From positions 1 through 64,000 of the forward strand of contig CAYXNJ010000003.1 of NCBI GenBank assembly GCA_964466465.1: a stretch of 64,000 bases of DNA, written 5' to 3'. The position numbers and the translations under genes were made by a program. The notes beneath the pieces were generated by a model, which worked only from the letters and a program-made list of their open reading frames with translations, made no database searches and was not told where the DNA came from. Source of the stretch: Sulfurospirillum sp964466465 (GTDB lineage: Bacteria; Campylobacterota; Campylobacteria; Campylobacterales; Sulfurospirillaceae). Within the stretch, counting starts at the first letter, position 1, and each line of letters opens with the position of its first letter. Of this stretch, positions 1-8,009 are shown piece after piece.

Positions 1-39
1 TACTATAATTTTAAAAATAAAAGGAATATTTTCCATATT

Positions 40-261
40 GTGCAAATAATTTATATTGATATAATGAAAAATGACATTTATGTTGAATATTCAAACCATA
101 ATTTTGAATATGTATCATTTACAAAAGCAAAAAAGCTTATAGCAATCCATAAGCCCAAACAACTATCATTTAATTGTGTTGATGAAGAAAAAAGTGTTGC
201 CTTTTTAAACATACTTCTAAATTCATACAAAATTATAGACAATATATTAGAAATAAAATAA
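40..261 (+). CDS. Small hypothetical cargo protein of the Tn7-like element
   Basis: A 73-residue reading frame with a GTG start at 40 (an in-frame ATG follows at 64) and a possible ribosome site AAGGAA at 21-26, which is rather far from the GTG. The product is Lys/Asn/Ile-rich with no signal peptide, membrane segment or motif I recognise. It is convergent with tniQ, 46 bp away, and so lies inside the transposon as cargo. Base composition matches the tns genes rather than the host. It could be a short real gene or chance in A/T-rich DNA; upstream sequence is cut by the window edge. Confidence 0.35.
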   Translation: MQIIYIDIMKNDIYVEYSNHNFEYVSFTKAKKLIAIHKPKQLSFNCVDEEKSVAFLNILLNSYKIIDNILEIK

Positions 262-307
262 CTACCGTTAGATTATTGCACAAGAAATATTATAGTTTAA
301 TGAATAT

Positions 308-1486
308 TCACACTCCTTTCTGTTCCAATACAGTCGTTTTATACAACTTCACAAACTGCTTATGAATCGTAAAATGGCACCCTAAGATATCTGCTACACT
401 TTTCTGATTTACAGTTTCTCCAATACTTTTGAGGTATTTAATTGCACCTTTGACTTCATTTTCACTGATGATTCTGCCAACTGTATCTTGTAAAGGGATA
501 AATTGATCGATTTCCTCTTTGAACCAAAAAGGAGCTATCTTTGTGCTGTGCAAAAAATCTCGATGTGTCAAGTTATTGTCTTTTGCAAATTGTATTAAGT
601 TTATTGGAAAGTTTTGAAATAGCTGGTAAATCATCGCTGTAAGATAAAAATTTTTATAAATAAGAGTTGCTTTTTTTGAATGGTAACGCGCTTCTTTTGA
701 ACACAATTGTTTATAGGCATCAATCATAGGAAATGCTTCAAAACGCAGCGCATCTTTCAATGAAGCTATTTTGTAATAAAGTAGATTATAGACATGAAAG
801 ACAAATAAAGAGGATATTTTTGTGTTATTAATCTCAAAATACCCCTCTTTTAATCCTTGTTCAAACCATTCAATCGCTTTTATACCAAAAGATTGTTCCA
901 TACTTATAGGGTGCGTTAGCGTTTGTCTGAGATCATGCTCACACCTGCTGCAGTACACTATCTCTTCCGATGGTTTCATTTTTGAAAAACGAACTCGTTC
1001 ATAACACGCCCAACAACGATCCGTTAAAAATACACGATGCTTTGGACAAGCATTATAAAAAAGATACCGCCATTGCTTACGCCAATACGGTTGTGAATCT
1101 TCAGCTAGACACTTTGGACAAAACATCAGTCCATAGTGTGTTCGCTTATCTTTGAGTTTTCGAATTTGCTTTGGCGGGTATAGGGTGACACTATCTCCCT
1201 CAAAAAGATACCCTTCTTCGCTGCGTAGGCTTAATGACTGGAGTGTTTGCACATTCAAGTGGCATTTGGAGGCAAGCTGGCTTATCAATGCCTTAGTGTC
1301 ATTAAAATCTAAGTCTATACGACTAAGTGCACTGCCATCATGTTTGATAAACAAAGAAAGGAAGGTTGTTAGAGAATAGCCATGAGCGAAAGCCGTTCGT
1401 GTTAACCATGAACTCAACAGTTCATTAGGATAAGGATGAGGAATGATTAAGCAATCATACCCATCAACCCATCCCTTACGTCTCAT
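308..1486 (-). CDS. tniQ: TniQ/TnsD-family target-selection protein
   Basis: This 392-residue protein is the target-selection subunit of the Tn7-like element. It has the TniQ layout: an N-terminal segment with a conserved HPYPNE-like stretch near residues 17-22, then two zinc-binding sets, C123/C126/C147/H150 and C158/C161/C179/C182, and a helix-turn-helix-like C-terminus around residues 345-385. The length is close to that of TniQ proteins of I-F3 CRISPR-associated transposons (about 390-400) and shorter than Tn7 TnsD (508); this comparison is from memory. The start overlaps the tnsC stop as ATGA, so translation is probably coupled. In the family this protein directs insertion either to a fixed chromosomal site or through a Cascade complex. 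No cas gene is present in the window, so the mode is undecided. Confidence 0.9.
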   Translation of the reverse strand: MRRKGWVDGYDCLIIPHPYPNELLSSWLTRTAFAHGYSLTTFLSLFIKHDGSALSRIDLDFNDTKALISQLASKCHLNVQTLQSLSLRSEEGYLFEGDSVTLYPPKQIRKLKDKRTHYGLMFCPKCLAEDSQPYWRKQWRYLFYNACPKHRVFLTDRCWACYERVRFSKMKPSEEIVYCSRCEHDLRQTLTHPISMEQSFGIKAIEWFEQGLKEGYFEINNTKISSLFVFHVYNLLYYKIASLKDALRFEAFPMIDAYKQLCSKEARYHSKKATLIYKNFYLTAMIYQLFQNFPINLIQFAKDNNLTHRDFLHSTKIAPFWFKEEIDQFIPLQDTVGRIISENEVKGAIKYLKSIGETVNQKSVADILGCHFTIHKQFVKLYKTTVLEQKGV

Positions 1487-2352
1487 AATTTTGGTAAATA
1501 CTCAATCTCAGCAGCAGTTATTCTTTCGCGACCCGATTTAATCGCTTTTACAGCTGCTTTTTTCATTAAATTGACAGTCTTACCAATTAATCCTTCTGAT
1601 TCTTGGTAAATAATATCCACTAAAGGTAGATTATCGGCTATATTTGATGCTTTCTTAAGCGGTAAACAACTCTCATACGAAGCAAGGAATGAACGAAATT
1701 TTCTATTATTGCTCCAACGCGGTAGTTCTACTGATGGGAAGCGCGATGCAATTTCATCATTAATTGTTAAAGCAGAAAAGGCATCGCGTGTTCCTGCAAG
1801 AATAATAGCAAGAGAGAGTTTATTGCTGATGTGTTTTAAATCATTGATAAACGTTCGTTGTTTATTGAGGTTGCCTGTTAATGCGCTATGAATTTCATCA
1901 ATTAATATCATTTTTGTATTAAGTTTACGCAGATAATGTTCTACTAAGCGCGCTTTTTCCATAGCTTTTTCACTGACTTTATGTGGAACACATAATTCAT
2001 CGAGGATGAGAGAGTAGAGTCTACCTTCATCGGGTATGGATGGGGCTTCAAAATAGATAATTGGAATTTCATGTACTGATTCTTCTTTAGCATTTATTGT
2101 TTCAAAGGAGGCTTTATGCTTAGTATAAAATTTTTTTAAAATAGCTGTTTTACCATTATTATAATCACTATAGACCAATAAGCCTTCATTTCTCAATTGA
2201 CTTGGTTCATGAAACTTATCTTCTAATATTTCAAGAAGTTTCATTGCCGAAGCATAAGTAATCCACTGGTCTTTTTTACAATATGCTACTCTTTCTGCAT
2301 CACTTTTTTCTAAATAGCTTAGGGCCGCTTTTGTGAGACGTCGACTACTCAT
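1483..2352 (-). CDS. tnsC: TnsC/TniB-type AAA+ ATPase
   Basis: This 289-residue AAA+ protein is the regulator that links the target selector to the transposase. A Walker A-type loop ends NNGKT (residues 65-69), with Ser62 where the first Gly of the motif usually lies. Walker B is ILIDE (149-153), followed by a sensor-like stretch, IILAGTRD. The protein is short, like TniB and the TnsC of CRISPR-associated elements rather than Tn7 TnsC (555 residues), so it probably lacks the long terminal extensions that Tn7 uses to bind TnsA and TnsD. Both gene junctions overlap by 4 bp (ATGA), with tnsB upstream and tniQ downstream. Family assignment is firm. Confidence 0.9.
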   Translation of the reverse strand: MSSRRLTKAALSYLEKSDAERVAYCKKDQWITYASAMKLLEILEDKFHEPSQLRNEGLLVYSDYNNGKTAILKKFYTKHKASFETINAKEESVHEIPIIYFEAPSIPDEGRLYSLILDELCVPHKVSEKAMEKARLVEHYLRKLNTKMILIDEIHSALTGNLNKQRTFINDLKHISNKLSLAIILAGTRDAFSALTINDEIASRFPSVELPRWSNNRKFRSFLASYESCLPLKKASNIADNLPLVDIIYQESEGLIGKTVNLMKKAAVKAIKSGRERITAAEIEYLPKL

Positions 2353-4244
2353 AATACTTCATCCACAGGGTAATAATCATACCCTTCTCTATCATCATCA
2401 TCTATTTCTTGAATAATCAGCTTTTCATCACGAGATATTGGCTCTTTTTTCAAGATTTTCTCTTCGTACTCAAGTATCTTTTTCGTATGTTGCTTTGAAC
2501 TATTACGCCTTAGTGTAGAACGCTTTTCGCGTTTTGCTTTTTCAACATAGGTGCTCAATCTTTCATAACTTCTAAAAATATCATGCATCTCTAGTTCTCG
2601 CCCTATAACTTCTTTTTTTGCATCAGCAATAGATTTTCGAAGCTCTGATAAATTGATTGCTGGTTTTCGAATATCACTATAGGGGACAATAATATAATCA
2701 TTAATATCTGGATCATACACATATAATTTACTAATATCTCTAGGGTCTCTTCGGAACATGACAGATTTTGTGTGAATTTTAGCAGAGAGTTTTTTATATT
2801 CCGAAGGAACAATCCACTTCCGAAGCGTTTCAGAAAAATACGTAATGTAATCAATGGTAATGCCATTTTTCTGAACAGTGCGCTCAAACGCTGGTAAAAG
2901 AGCCATGCGAAGCTTTATTGTATTTGCAGGGGCTGATGGCAAAAATGGAATTGTTCCATCACCCACACCTAAAAACGCTTGGTAAAACTTTTCCTCAGGG
3001 CTCATTCCAAGCGAACTGTGTTCAGTTTTATGATAAATATTAATCACAAAATCAAGATACCATTGCTCTAGTTCTTGAATTGTCATGCTTGCATGATATT
3101 CAGAATCATAGGTACCTTTTTGTTTTATGTTGGAGAATGTGGTTCCTGGCAATTGATGGACTGCTTTCATATGCGTTTCAATCACACGTTCAATCATGCC
3201 ACCGTATTCAGGGTGTGCCACAGGTCGGTATTGATTTTCGATGCTGTATTCTTGACAAAACTTCTCTAATGAGGTTGAACGAAACTCTTTGGCATTATCC
3301 ATGTGTACTTTGCGAGGCAAGCCATACACTGGCCATTCTCCTTGAATGTTGTGGTAATGCAGAAGATCTTCTTTGGGTAAAATCGCATTCAGTAAGCATT
3401 GTCCTACACTAAAAAAATTAATTGATTCTAATGAAATATAAAAACCGTAAATCATTCGGCTATAAACATCAATTGCAACCGTAATATTAGGTCTGCCAAT
3501 CGTTTCTCTTGTAATTTCATCTACGAGCATAACATCAACTTTTGTGTGATCAATCTGAATAATATCTAAGGGCATTTTGACTTTTGGGAATTTTCCAGGC
3601 ATTCCTCTTGTATCGCGCACACTAACATTTTTACGATATTTGGCAACTAATTTTGGATGTATTTTTTTTAGACGTGTACGAATAGTATTATCAGTAGGTG
3701 GAGTTTGATTGGCATAGCGACACTTTTCAACTATTTTTTGATAGATAACTGAAATAGGATATTGTTGCTCATCCAAATAAAAATCTTCAAACACAGACTC
3801 AATAATTGCCTCAACAGATTTATCTAGGCGTCCTTTCAATTTTCCACCACAATTTTTATATGCCGTTGCCAATGAACTCACTGTTCCATAGGTTTCATAT
3901 TTCTCTAGCCATCGATAAATAGTAGCCACCCCTTTGCTATGCTTATCGGCGACTGCTTGTATATCTTGTGTTGATCGTTTTTCAATATCAAGTAGTGGTT
4001 TTATAATATGATATCTCTCTAGTGCCTTTTTGTATTCTTTGTCATCCAAATCAACTAGATGCTCAACCTTTGAAGTTGCATTTTTGGATTCTTTGATAAG
4101 TGTATTCACCTTAACAATGCACTCTTTATAAGGCTTTTCAACAGATTTCAAAAGCACTTCATTAAATGATGAATACGCTTTAATCGTGTAAAGTTTATCT
4201 TGATGAAACACGCTTGTGCCAATTTTAAAGCTAATAACGTTCAT
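2349..4244 (-). CDS. tnsB: TnsB DDE transposase
   Basis: This 631-residue protein is the catalytic transposase that binds the transposon ends and joins 3' ends to target DNA. An N-terminal helix-turn-helix region (about residues 85-200) precedes an RNase H-fold core with the DDE triad D232 (in QIDHT), D316 (in HMDNAKEF) and E352 (in GGMIERV). The last two are separated by the classical 35 residues. A beta-barrel and a basic, charged tail follow; in the family the tail contacts TnsC. It overlaps tnsA by 14 bp upstream and tnsC by 4 bp downstream. The frame is intact and all three catalytic residues are present, so the enzyme is probably active. Confidence 0.95.
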   Translation of the reverse strand: MNVISFKIGTSVFHQDKLYTIKAYSSFNEVLLKSVEKPYKECIVKVNTLIKESKNATSKVEHLVDLDDKEYKKALERYHIIKPLLDIEKRSTQDIQAVADKHSKGVATIYRWLEKYETYGTVSSLATAYKNCGGKLKGRLDKSVEAIIESVFEDFYLDEQQYPISVIYQKIVEKCRYANQTPPTDNTIRTRLKKIHPKLVAKYRKNVSVRDTRGMPGKFPKVKMPLDIIQIDHTKVDVMLVDEITRETIGRPNITVAIDVYSRMIYGFYISLESINFFSVGQCLLNAILPKEDLLHYHNIQGEWPVYGLPRKVHMDNAKEFRSTSLEKFCQEYSIENQYRPVAHPEYGGMIERVIETHMKAVHQLPGTTFSNIKQKGTYDSEYHASMTIQELEQWYLDFVINIYHKTEHSSLGMSPEEKFYQAFLGVGDGTIPFLPSAPANTIKLRMALLPAFERTVQKNGITIDYITYFSETLRKWIVPSEYKKLSAKIHTKSVMFRRDPRDISKLYVYDPDINDYIIVPYSDIRKPAINLSELRKSIADAKKEVIGRELEMHDIFRSYERLSTYVEKAKREKRSTLRRNSSKQHTKKILEYEEKILKKEPISRDEKLIIQEIDDDDREGYDYYPVDEVL

Positions 4245-4899
4245 GATTTATCCAAACTAGTGAATTCATTGTCAATTCATCTTGATAAAAATCTGTGCAT
4301 AATTTTCCATTGGACACTAGGCTCCAAATAGCATTTGCAACTTGCAAATATTCCATCTTGGATTGAGCAATCAAGTTAGCTAATTGAAAAGCAGTCATAG
4401 GTTCTTTTGCAAAATCCAAAATTTTTTCATCATTTCTAGTATCTAATGATTGTGTTTTATAGCGATATAAGAAGTCAAGATTTTCAATATAACTTTTTGG
4501 AAAAGTTTCATCAGTGTAGAGTATAAATTCCATTCCCATATATTCTACGGATGCTTGAATACTTTTAAACTTTTGTTCAAATTTTTCTTTGTCTTTATTG
4601 ATTTCAGTAAGATATTTCACTTCAACGATAGTCTCTTTTTTCAAAGTATCTTTGCAATATTTAATGAGGCAATCAGCACTGTATGTTCGTATACTACCAT
4701 CATAATCAATTTTAAGTTGTGGCTGTTCTATGTAAGTTTCTACTGAGTTGTCAAATTCTAGCGTCAAGAAGAGACTTCTTTCCAGAAGTGACTCAAAAGC
4801 TATAGAGGATTTATTTTTTACACTTGGGAAAGATCCTGTAACAGAGCGATAATTTTTTGTTATTTTACGCTGAGAAAATACTTTATGATCTGCTTCCAT
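4231..4899 (-). CDS. tnsA: TnsA endonuclease
   Basis: TnsA cuts the 5' ends of the transposon, turning copy-in into cut-and-paste transposition. With the start used here the product is 222 residues. The nuclease domain shows a conserved FESLLE stretch (E36/E40), D76 and the E93-x-K95 pair; a winged-helix region that would contact TnsC occupies the last 70 or so residues. I chose the ATG at 4899 because AAGGAG lies 12 bases upstream and the sequence then begins in the conserved part. An in-frame TTG at 4971 would add 24 residues but runs through a likely promoter and a TnsB-site copy. It is the first gene of the tns operon. Confidence 0.9.
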   Translation of the reverse strand: MEADHKVFSQRKITKNYRSVTGSFPSVKNKSSIAFESLLERSLFLTLEFDNSVETYIEQPQLKIDYDGSIRTYSADCLIKYCKDTLKKETIVEVKYLTEINKDKEKFEQKFKSIQASVEYMGMEFILYTDETFPKSYIENLDFLYRYKTQSLDTRNDEKILDFAKEPMTAFQLANLIAQSKMEYLQVANAIWSLVSNGKLCTDFYQDELTMNSLVWINHERY

Positions 4900-4923
4900 G
4901 GCTGATATTATCTCCTTTGGATA

Positions 4924-4929
4924 ATTATA
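4924..4929 (-). promoter_or_regulatory. tnsA: Candidate -10 box of the tns operon
   Basis: On the minus strand this reads TATAAT, 25-30 bases upstream of the chosen tnsA start. No clear -35 box is seen, which is usual for this phylum. Transcription would begin almost at the ribosome-binding site. The inner TnsB-site copy (4964-4977) lies about 35 bp upstream, so TnsB could autoregulate the operon. Confidence 0.4.
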
Positions 4930-4963
4930 CCACTTAATCAAGAAAAATATTTTATTTCTGCGC

Positions 4964-4977
4964 ATTATCAAACTTTA
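4964..4977 (-). repeat. Inner copy of transposon-end repeat (putative TnsB site)
   Basis: The 14-mer ATTATCAAACTTTA (inward reading TAAAGTTTGATAAT) occurs here and again, identically, at 5087-5100, 123 bp apart and in the same orientation. Tn7-like ends carry several directly repeated TnsB sites, so the pair is read as two such sites. I saw no convincing third copy between them. Confidence 0.6.
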
Positions 4978-5086
4978 ATGCAAATATATTAGACTATTTT
5001 TTTTTAAACAAACCTGCTTTACTTACAATTGTTAATCTCAGCCAATATAAAAATAGTGTACAATGGAACAAAATATGAAAATATAG

Positions 5087-5112
5087 ATTATCAAACTTTA
5101 TTTATATCAACA
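5087..5112 (-). repeat. Outer transposon end with putative TnsB site
   Basis: Read inward from 5112 the sequence starts TGTTGATATAAA and runs into the same TAAAGTTTGATAAT element seen at 4964-4977. A 5'-TGT terminus is the rule for Tn7-like elements. From memory, TGTTGATA followed by ATAA-x-TGATA repeats is the pattern of I-F3-type elements. Alternative ACA-ending sites at 5139 and 5156 are possible but lack the adjoining repeat. Confidence 0.55.
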
Positions 5113-5181
5113 TATTTAATAAAAAATAAAATTGTAACAAATAGTTAATGACGTACATCATAGATTCTTAATAAAAGATGC

Positions 5182-5217
5182 GATAAAATTGTCACAAATT
5201 AAACTACACGAAAGGAA
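5182..5217 (+). promoter_or_regulatory. petA: petA promoter -10 region and ribosome-binding site
   Basis: GATAAAAT (5182-5189) is a plausible -10 box, and AAAGGAAA (5211-5218) is the ribosome site of petA. Both lie on the host side of the proposed transposon end, so the native core promoter seems to have survived the insertion. DNA upstream of about 5113 is transposon. The 4900-5222 gap holds nothing else I can support. Confidence 0.45.
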
Positions 5218-5222
5218 AAAGA

Positions 5223-5729
5223 ATGGCTGTTGAACAAAGCAGAAGAGACTTTATCGGCATGGCATTCGGCGGTTTTGCAGCGGCGGGTGGCGTAGTAGCC
5301 CTTGGCGCTATGAAAAAGACTTGGGATCCACTTCCAAGTGTACAATCTGCTGGATTCATCACCGTTGACCTCTCTCCAATGAAAGAAGGGGAAGTCCAAA
5401 CGATCCAATGGAGGGGCAAACCTATTTTCATTTTGAAGAAAAGTGCAGATATGCAAAAGAATGAGAAACGTGACGTTGTTGCGGGTAAGAACAGCTATAC
5501 CGTTGTCATTGGTCTTTGCACACACCTTGGATGTATTCCAACATGGACACCTGCGACCAAGCAATTCAAATGCGCCTGTCATGGTGGCGAGTTTGACGCT
5601 AGTGGCGTAAACACTTTCGGTCCTCCTCCACGCCCTATGGATATTCCTCCATTTAAAATTGATGGTGAGAAACTTGTCCTTGGTGAAGAAGGTCCTGAGT
5701 ATAAAAAGCTAACAGCTAAAAAAGCGTAA
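5223..5729 (+). CDS. petA: Rieske iron-sulphur subunit of cytochrome bc1 complex
   Basis: PetA carries electrons from quinol to cytochrome c1 in the bc1 complex, in the periplasm. The 168-residue protein has a twin-arginine signal/anchor (SRRDFIG near residues 6-12, then a hydrophobic stretch to about 30). Its two Rieske boxes give cluster ligands C99, H101, C117 and H120, with C104 and C119 as the structural disulphide. The box II sequence is CACHGGEFD: the Ser and Tyr that raise the midpoint potential in mitochondrial-type Rieske proteins are G122 and F124 here, which suggests a low-potential centre suited to menaquinol. It is the first gene of petABC, 11 bp ahead of petB. Confidence 0.97.
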   Translation: MAVEQSRRDFIGMAFGGFAAAGGVVALGAMKKTWDPLPSVQSAGFITVDLSPMKEGEVQTIQWRGKPIFILKKSADMQKNEKRDVVAGKNSYTVVIGLCTHLGCIPTWTPATKQFKCACHGGEFDASGVNTFGPPPRPMDIPPFKIDGEKLVLGEEGPEYKKLTAKKA

Positions 5730-5740
5730 AGGAGGCAGCC

Positions 5741-6997
5741 ATGGCAGAAATTAAAAAAGCAGAAGGCATTATCGACTGGCTCGATCAACGCTTGGCAGTG
5801 AAAGTATTGACCAAAGTCTTGATGACAGAGTATTGGATTCCTAAAAACATCAACTTCCTTTGGGCAATGGGTGTTGTTCTTGTTGTTTTGTTTAAAATCC
5901 TGATTATCTCAGGTATTTTTCTTTTAATGTACTACAAACCAGACATTAAACTCGCGTTTGACAGTGTTAACTACACGATTATGCAAGAGGTAGAGTACGG
6001 CTGGTTATGGAGACATATGCACGGTGTTGCAGCGTCTGCTATTTTCCTTGTCATTTACATCCATATGTTTACAGGTATCTATTACGGCTCTTATAAAAAA
6101 GGTCGTGAAATGATCTGGCTTACAGGTATGGCACTCTTTGGTATCTTCTCAGCAGAAGCGTTTAGTGGTTATATGCTTCCATGGGGACAGATGAGCTACT
6201 GGGCAGCACAAGTTATTACCAACCTTTTTGGTGGTATTCCTTTCATTGGTGAAGCACTTGTTATTTGGATCAGAGGTGACTTCTTGGTTGCTGATGCAAC
6301 ATTGACACGTTTCTTTATGCTGCATGTTCTCTTATTACCATTAGTAATTATTCTTTTAATCGCAATTCACTTCTACTCGTTGAGAATCCCTCACGTCAAC
6401 AATCAAGAATCAGAAGAGCTTGATTTCGATGTTGAAGCGAAAAAATATTTAGAAGGTAAAAAAGTAGAATCTAAAGTAGTCCCTTTCTGGCCAGTGTTCC
6501 TCTCTAAAGATTTCTTTGTTGTAGGTGTGGCATTAACACTTTTCTTCTACCTTGTTTGTTTCCACTTTGATTTTGCAATGGATCCAATTAACTTTGAACC
6601 TGCAAACAATATGAAAACCCCAGCACACATCTACCCTGAGTGGTACTTCTTGTGGAGTTATGAAGTGTTACGTGGTTTCTTCTTTGATGTCGGTGGTATT
6701 GCCGCTATGGATATCGGTCTTGCAGCATTTGGTTTTGCAAACGTTATCTTTATGATTCTACCATTCCTTGATAGAAACACAGAGCATACAGCACCTGCAC
6801 ACAAACGTCCAGCATTCTTTGTATGGTTCTGGTTATTACTCATTGATATGATTGTTTTAACGGTTTATGGAAAGCTTCCTCCAACAGGTGCAAACGCATG
6901 GGTTGGATTTGGTGCTGCGCTTACCTTTATCGTGTTATTTATTGTTCTTCCAATCATCACTAAAATGGAAGCTAAATGTAATGGGGGTTGCAAATGA
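5741..6997 (+). CDS. petB: Cytochrome b subunit of bc1 complex
   Basis: A full-length, unsplit cytochrome b of 418 residues with about eight membrane helices. The haem-ligand histidine pairs are visible in helix B (RHMHG with a later YIHMF) and helix D (MLHVL with a later IHFYS). The PEWYF motif of the quinol-oxidation site is intact. A strong AAAGGAGG ribosome site precedes the ATG. The gene ends in ATGA, overlapping petC, which indicates coupled translation. The protein transfers electrons from quinol across the membrane to the quinone-reduction site. Confidence 0.97.
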   Translation: MAEIKKAEGIIDWLDQRLAVKVLTKVLMTEYWIPKNINFLWAMGVVLVVLFKILIISGIFLLMYYKPDIKLAFDSVNYTIMQEVEYGWLWRHMHGVAASAIFLVIYIHMFTGIYYGSYKKGREMIWLTGMALFGIFSAEAFSGYMLPWGQMSYWAAQVITNLFGGIPFIGEALVIWIRGDFLVADATLTRFFMLHVLLLPLVIILLIAIHFYSLRIPHVNNQESEELDFDVEAKKYLEGKKVESKVVPFWPVFLSKDFFVVGVALTLFFYLVCFHFDFAMDPINFEPANNMKTPAHIYPEWYFLWSYEVLRGFFFDVGGIAAMDIGLAAFGFANVIFMILPFLDRNTEHTAPAHKRPAFFVWFWLLLIDMIVLTVYGKLPPTGANAWVGFGAALTFIVLFIVLPIITKMEAKCNGGCK

Positions 6998-7863
6998 GAG
7001 AATTAAAAATATTAGCGGTTGTAATCTTCTTTACAGCTGTTGTGTATTGGGGCGTAGAGCCATTTGCTCATTCACAAATGCACCCTCATGTTGCTCCTGC
7101 TGATTTTACATTTAAAGATCTTGGTGCTTCTGCTAAGAAAGGTGATGCCGCAAAAGGCGCTGAAACCTTCATGAGTGCAGGCTGTATTGGTTGTCATAGT
7201 GTAAGCTCTCAAGGTATGGCTGCGCCTATGGACAATGCAAGTGCTTCTGCAAGCTTTGGTGTTACGCCACCTGATCTTAGCAGTGCAGGTGCAATCTATG
7301 ATAAAAACTATTTAGCTGCGCTAATTAAAGAGCCAACAAAGGCACTTAAAGTAGAACATAAATTCAACGAAAGTCGTCCACATCCAATGATTGCATTCTT
7401 TGGACTTGGTGGAGACATTGATCAAGAAGTAGCAGACATTGTTGCGTATCTTCAGAGTATCGCACCTGTTGCTCCAATGGATGACAAACAAGTGTATGCA
7501 GATGCGTGTCAGAGATGTCATGATATGAAATATGACAAATTGATGAGCACTACAGATAAAGCAGCATTAATGGCATATATGGGCACCTTGCCACCAGATC
7601 TTTCAATGATGATTCGTTCAAAAGGGAAAGAGTATCTTTCAACCTTTATCAACAATCCACAAAAACAACTTGCAGGCACTTCTATGCCTCGTGTTGGTTT
7701 GACTGAAAAAGCTCAAAATCAAGTCATCGCCTATATGGAAAAAGTAGGTGATCGCAAAAAAGCTGAAAGAGAAGACCTTGGGTATAAACTCATTGGTTAT
7801 ATGGTTCTCTTTACGCTTTTAGCATATGCTTGGAAAGTTAAAATCTGGAGAGAAGTTCACTAA
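6994..7863 (+). CDS. petC: Dihaem cytochrome c subunit of bc1 complex
   Basis: The c1-type subunit typical of Campylobacterota: 289 residues with two CxxCH haem sites (C64/C67/H68 and C172/C175/H176). A membrane segment lies at residues 5-22 and a second near the C-terminus (about 262-280). The dihaem form differs from the monohaem c1 of proteobacterial and mitochondrial complexes. The start is the ATG at 6994 that overlaps the petB stop (ATGA); a TTG six bases earlier is less likely. It receives electrons from the Rieske protein and passes them to periplasmic cytochromes. A terminator follows at 7907. Confidence 0.95.
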   Translation: MRELKILAVVIFFTAVVYWGVEPFAHSQMHPHVAPADFTFKDLGASAKKGDAAKGAETFMSAGCIGCHSVSSQGMAAPMDNASASASFGVTPPDLSSAGAIYDKNYLAALIKEPTKALKVEHKFNESRPHPMIAFFGLGGDIDQEVADIVAYLQSIAPVAPMDDKQVYADACQRCHDMKYDKLMSTTDKAALMAYMGTLPPDLSMMIRSKGKEYLSTFINNPQKQLAGTSMPRVGLTEKAQNQVIAYMEKVGDRKKAEREDLGYKLIGYMVLFTLLAYAWKVKIWREVH

Positions 7864-7906
7864 GAACTTTTGACTCGTTTTAAGCGCCTTTATACTGCCT
7901 CTTTTC

Positions 7907-7933
7907 GACTCTTAGGTCAATCACCTAAGAGTC
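7907..7933 (+). terminator. Terminator of petABC
   Basis: An 11-bp perfect stem (GACTCTTAGGT with ACCTAAGAGTC) around a 5-base loop, followed by CTGCCTTTTA. It ends the petABC transcript before the next promoter. Confidence 0.8.
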
Positions 7934-8009
7934 CTGCCTTTTATATAGAATTGATACTATAAATGTTCATATCTGCGACGCAAAAATGGTTTTAAAAAAG
8001 GAGGAACTT

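Larger units (their letters stand above)
1..5112 (-). mobile_element. Tn7-like transposon, tnsA-side part (other end outside window)
   Basis: The region carries a complete Tn7-type transposition operon in the order tnsA, tnsB, tnsC, tniQ, all on the minus strand and pointing into the element. It is visibly more A/T-rich than the flanking housekeeping DNA. As in Tn7, tnsA lies next to one terminus. I place that terminus at 5112, where the inward reading begins TGTTGATA and is followed by the first of two copies of TAAAGTTTGATAAT. Host DNA resumes about 110 bp before petA. A 5-bp target duplication would be TATTT (5113-5117), but the matching copy lies beyond the left edge. Presence of TnsA with a DDE transposase predicts cut-and-paste movement. 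The boundary is inferred; the identity of the genes is secure. Confidence 0.85.

Noticed and set aside
4900..4971. Upstream TTG start for tnsA
   Set aside because: The extension runs through a TATAAT promoter and a TnsB-site copy; the downstream ATG has a good ribosome site.
5199..5582. Open frame antisense to petA
   Set aside because: Lies wholly opposite the conserved Rieske gene and has no recognisable product.
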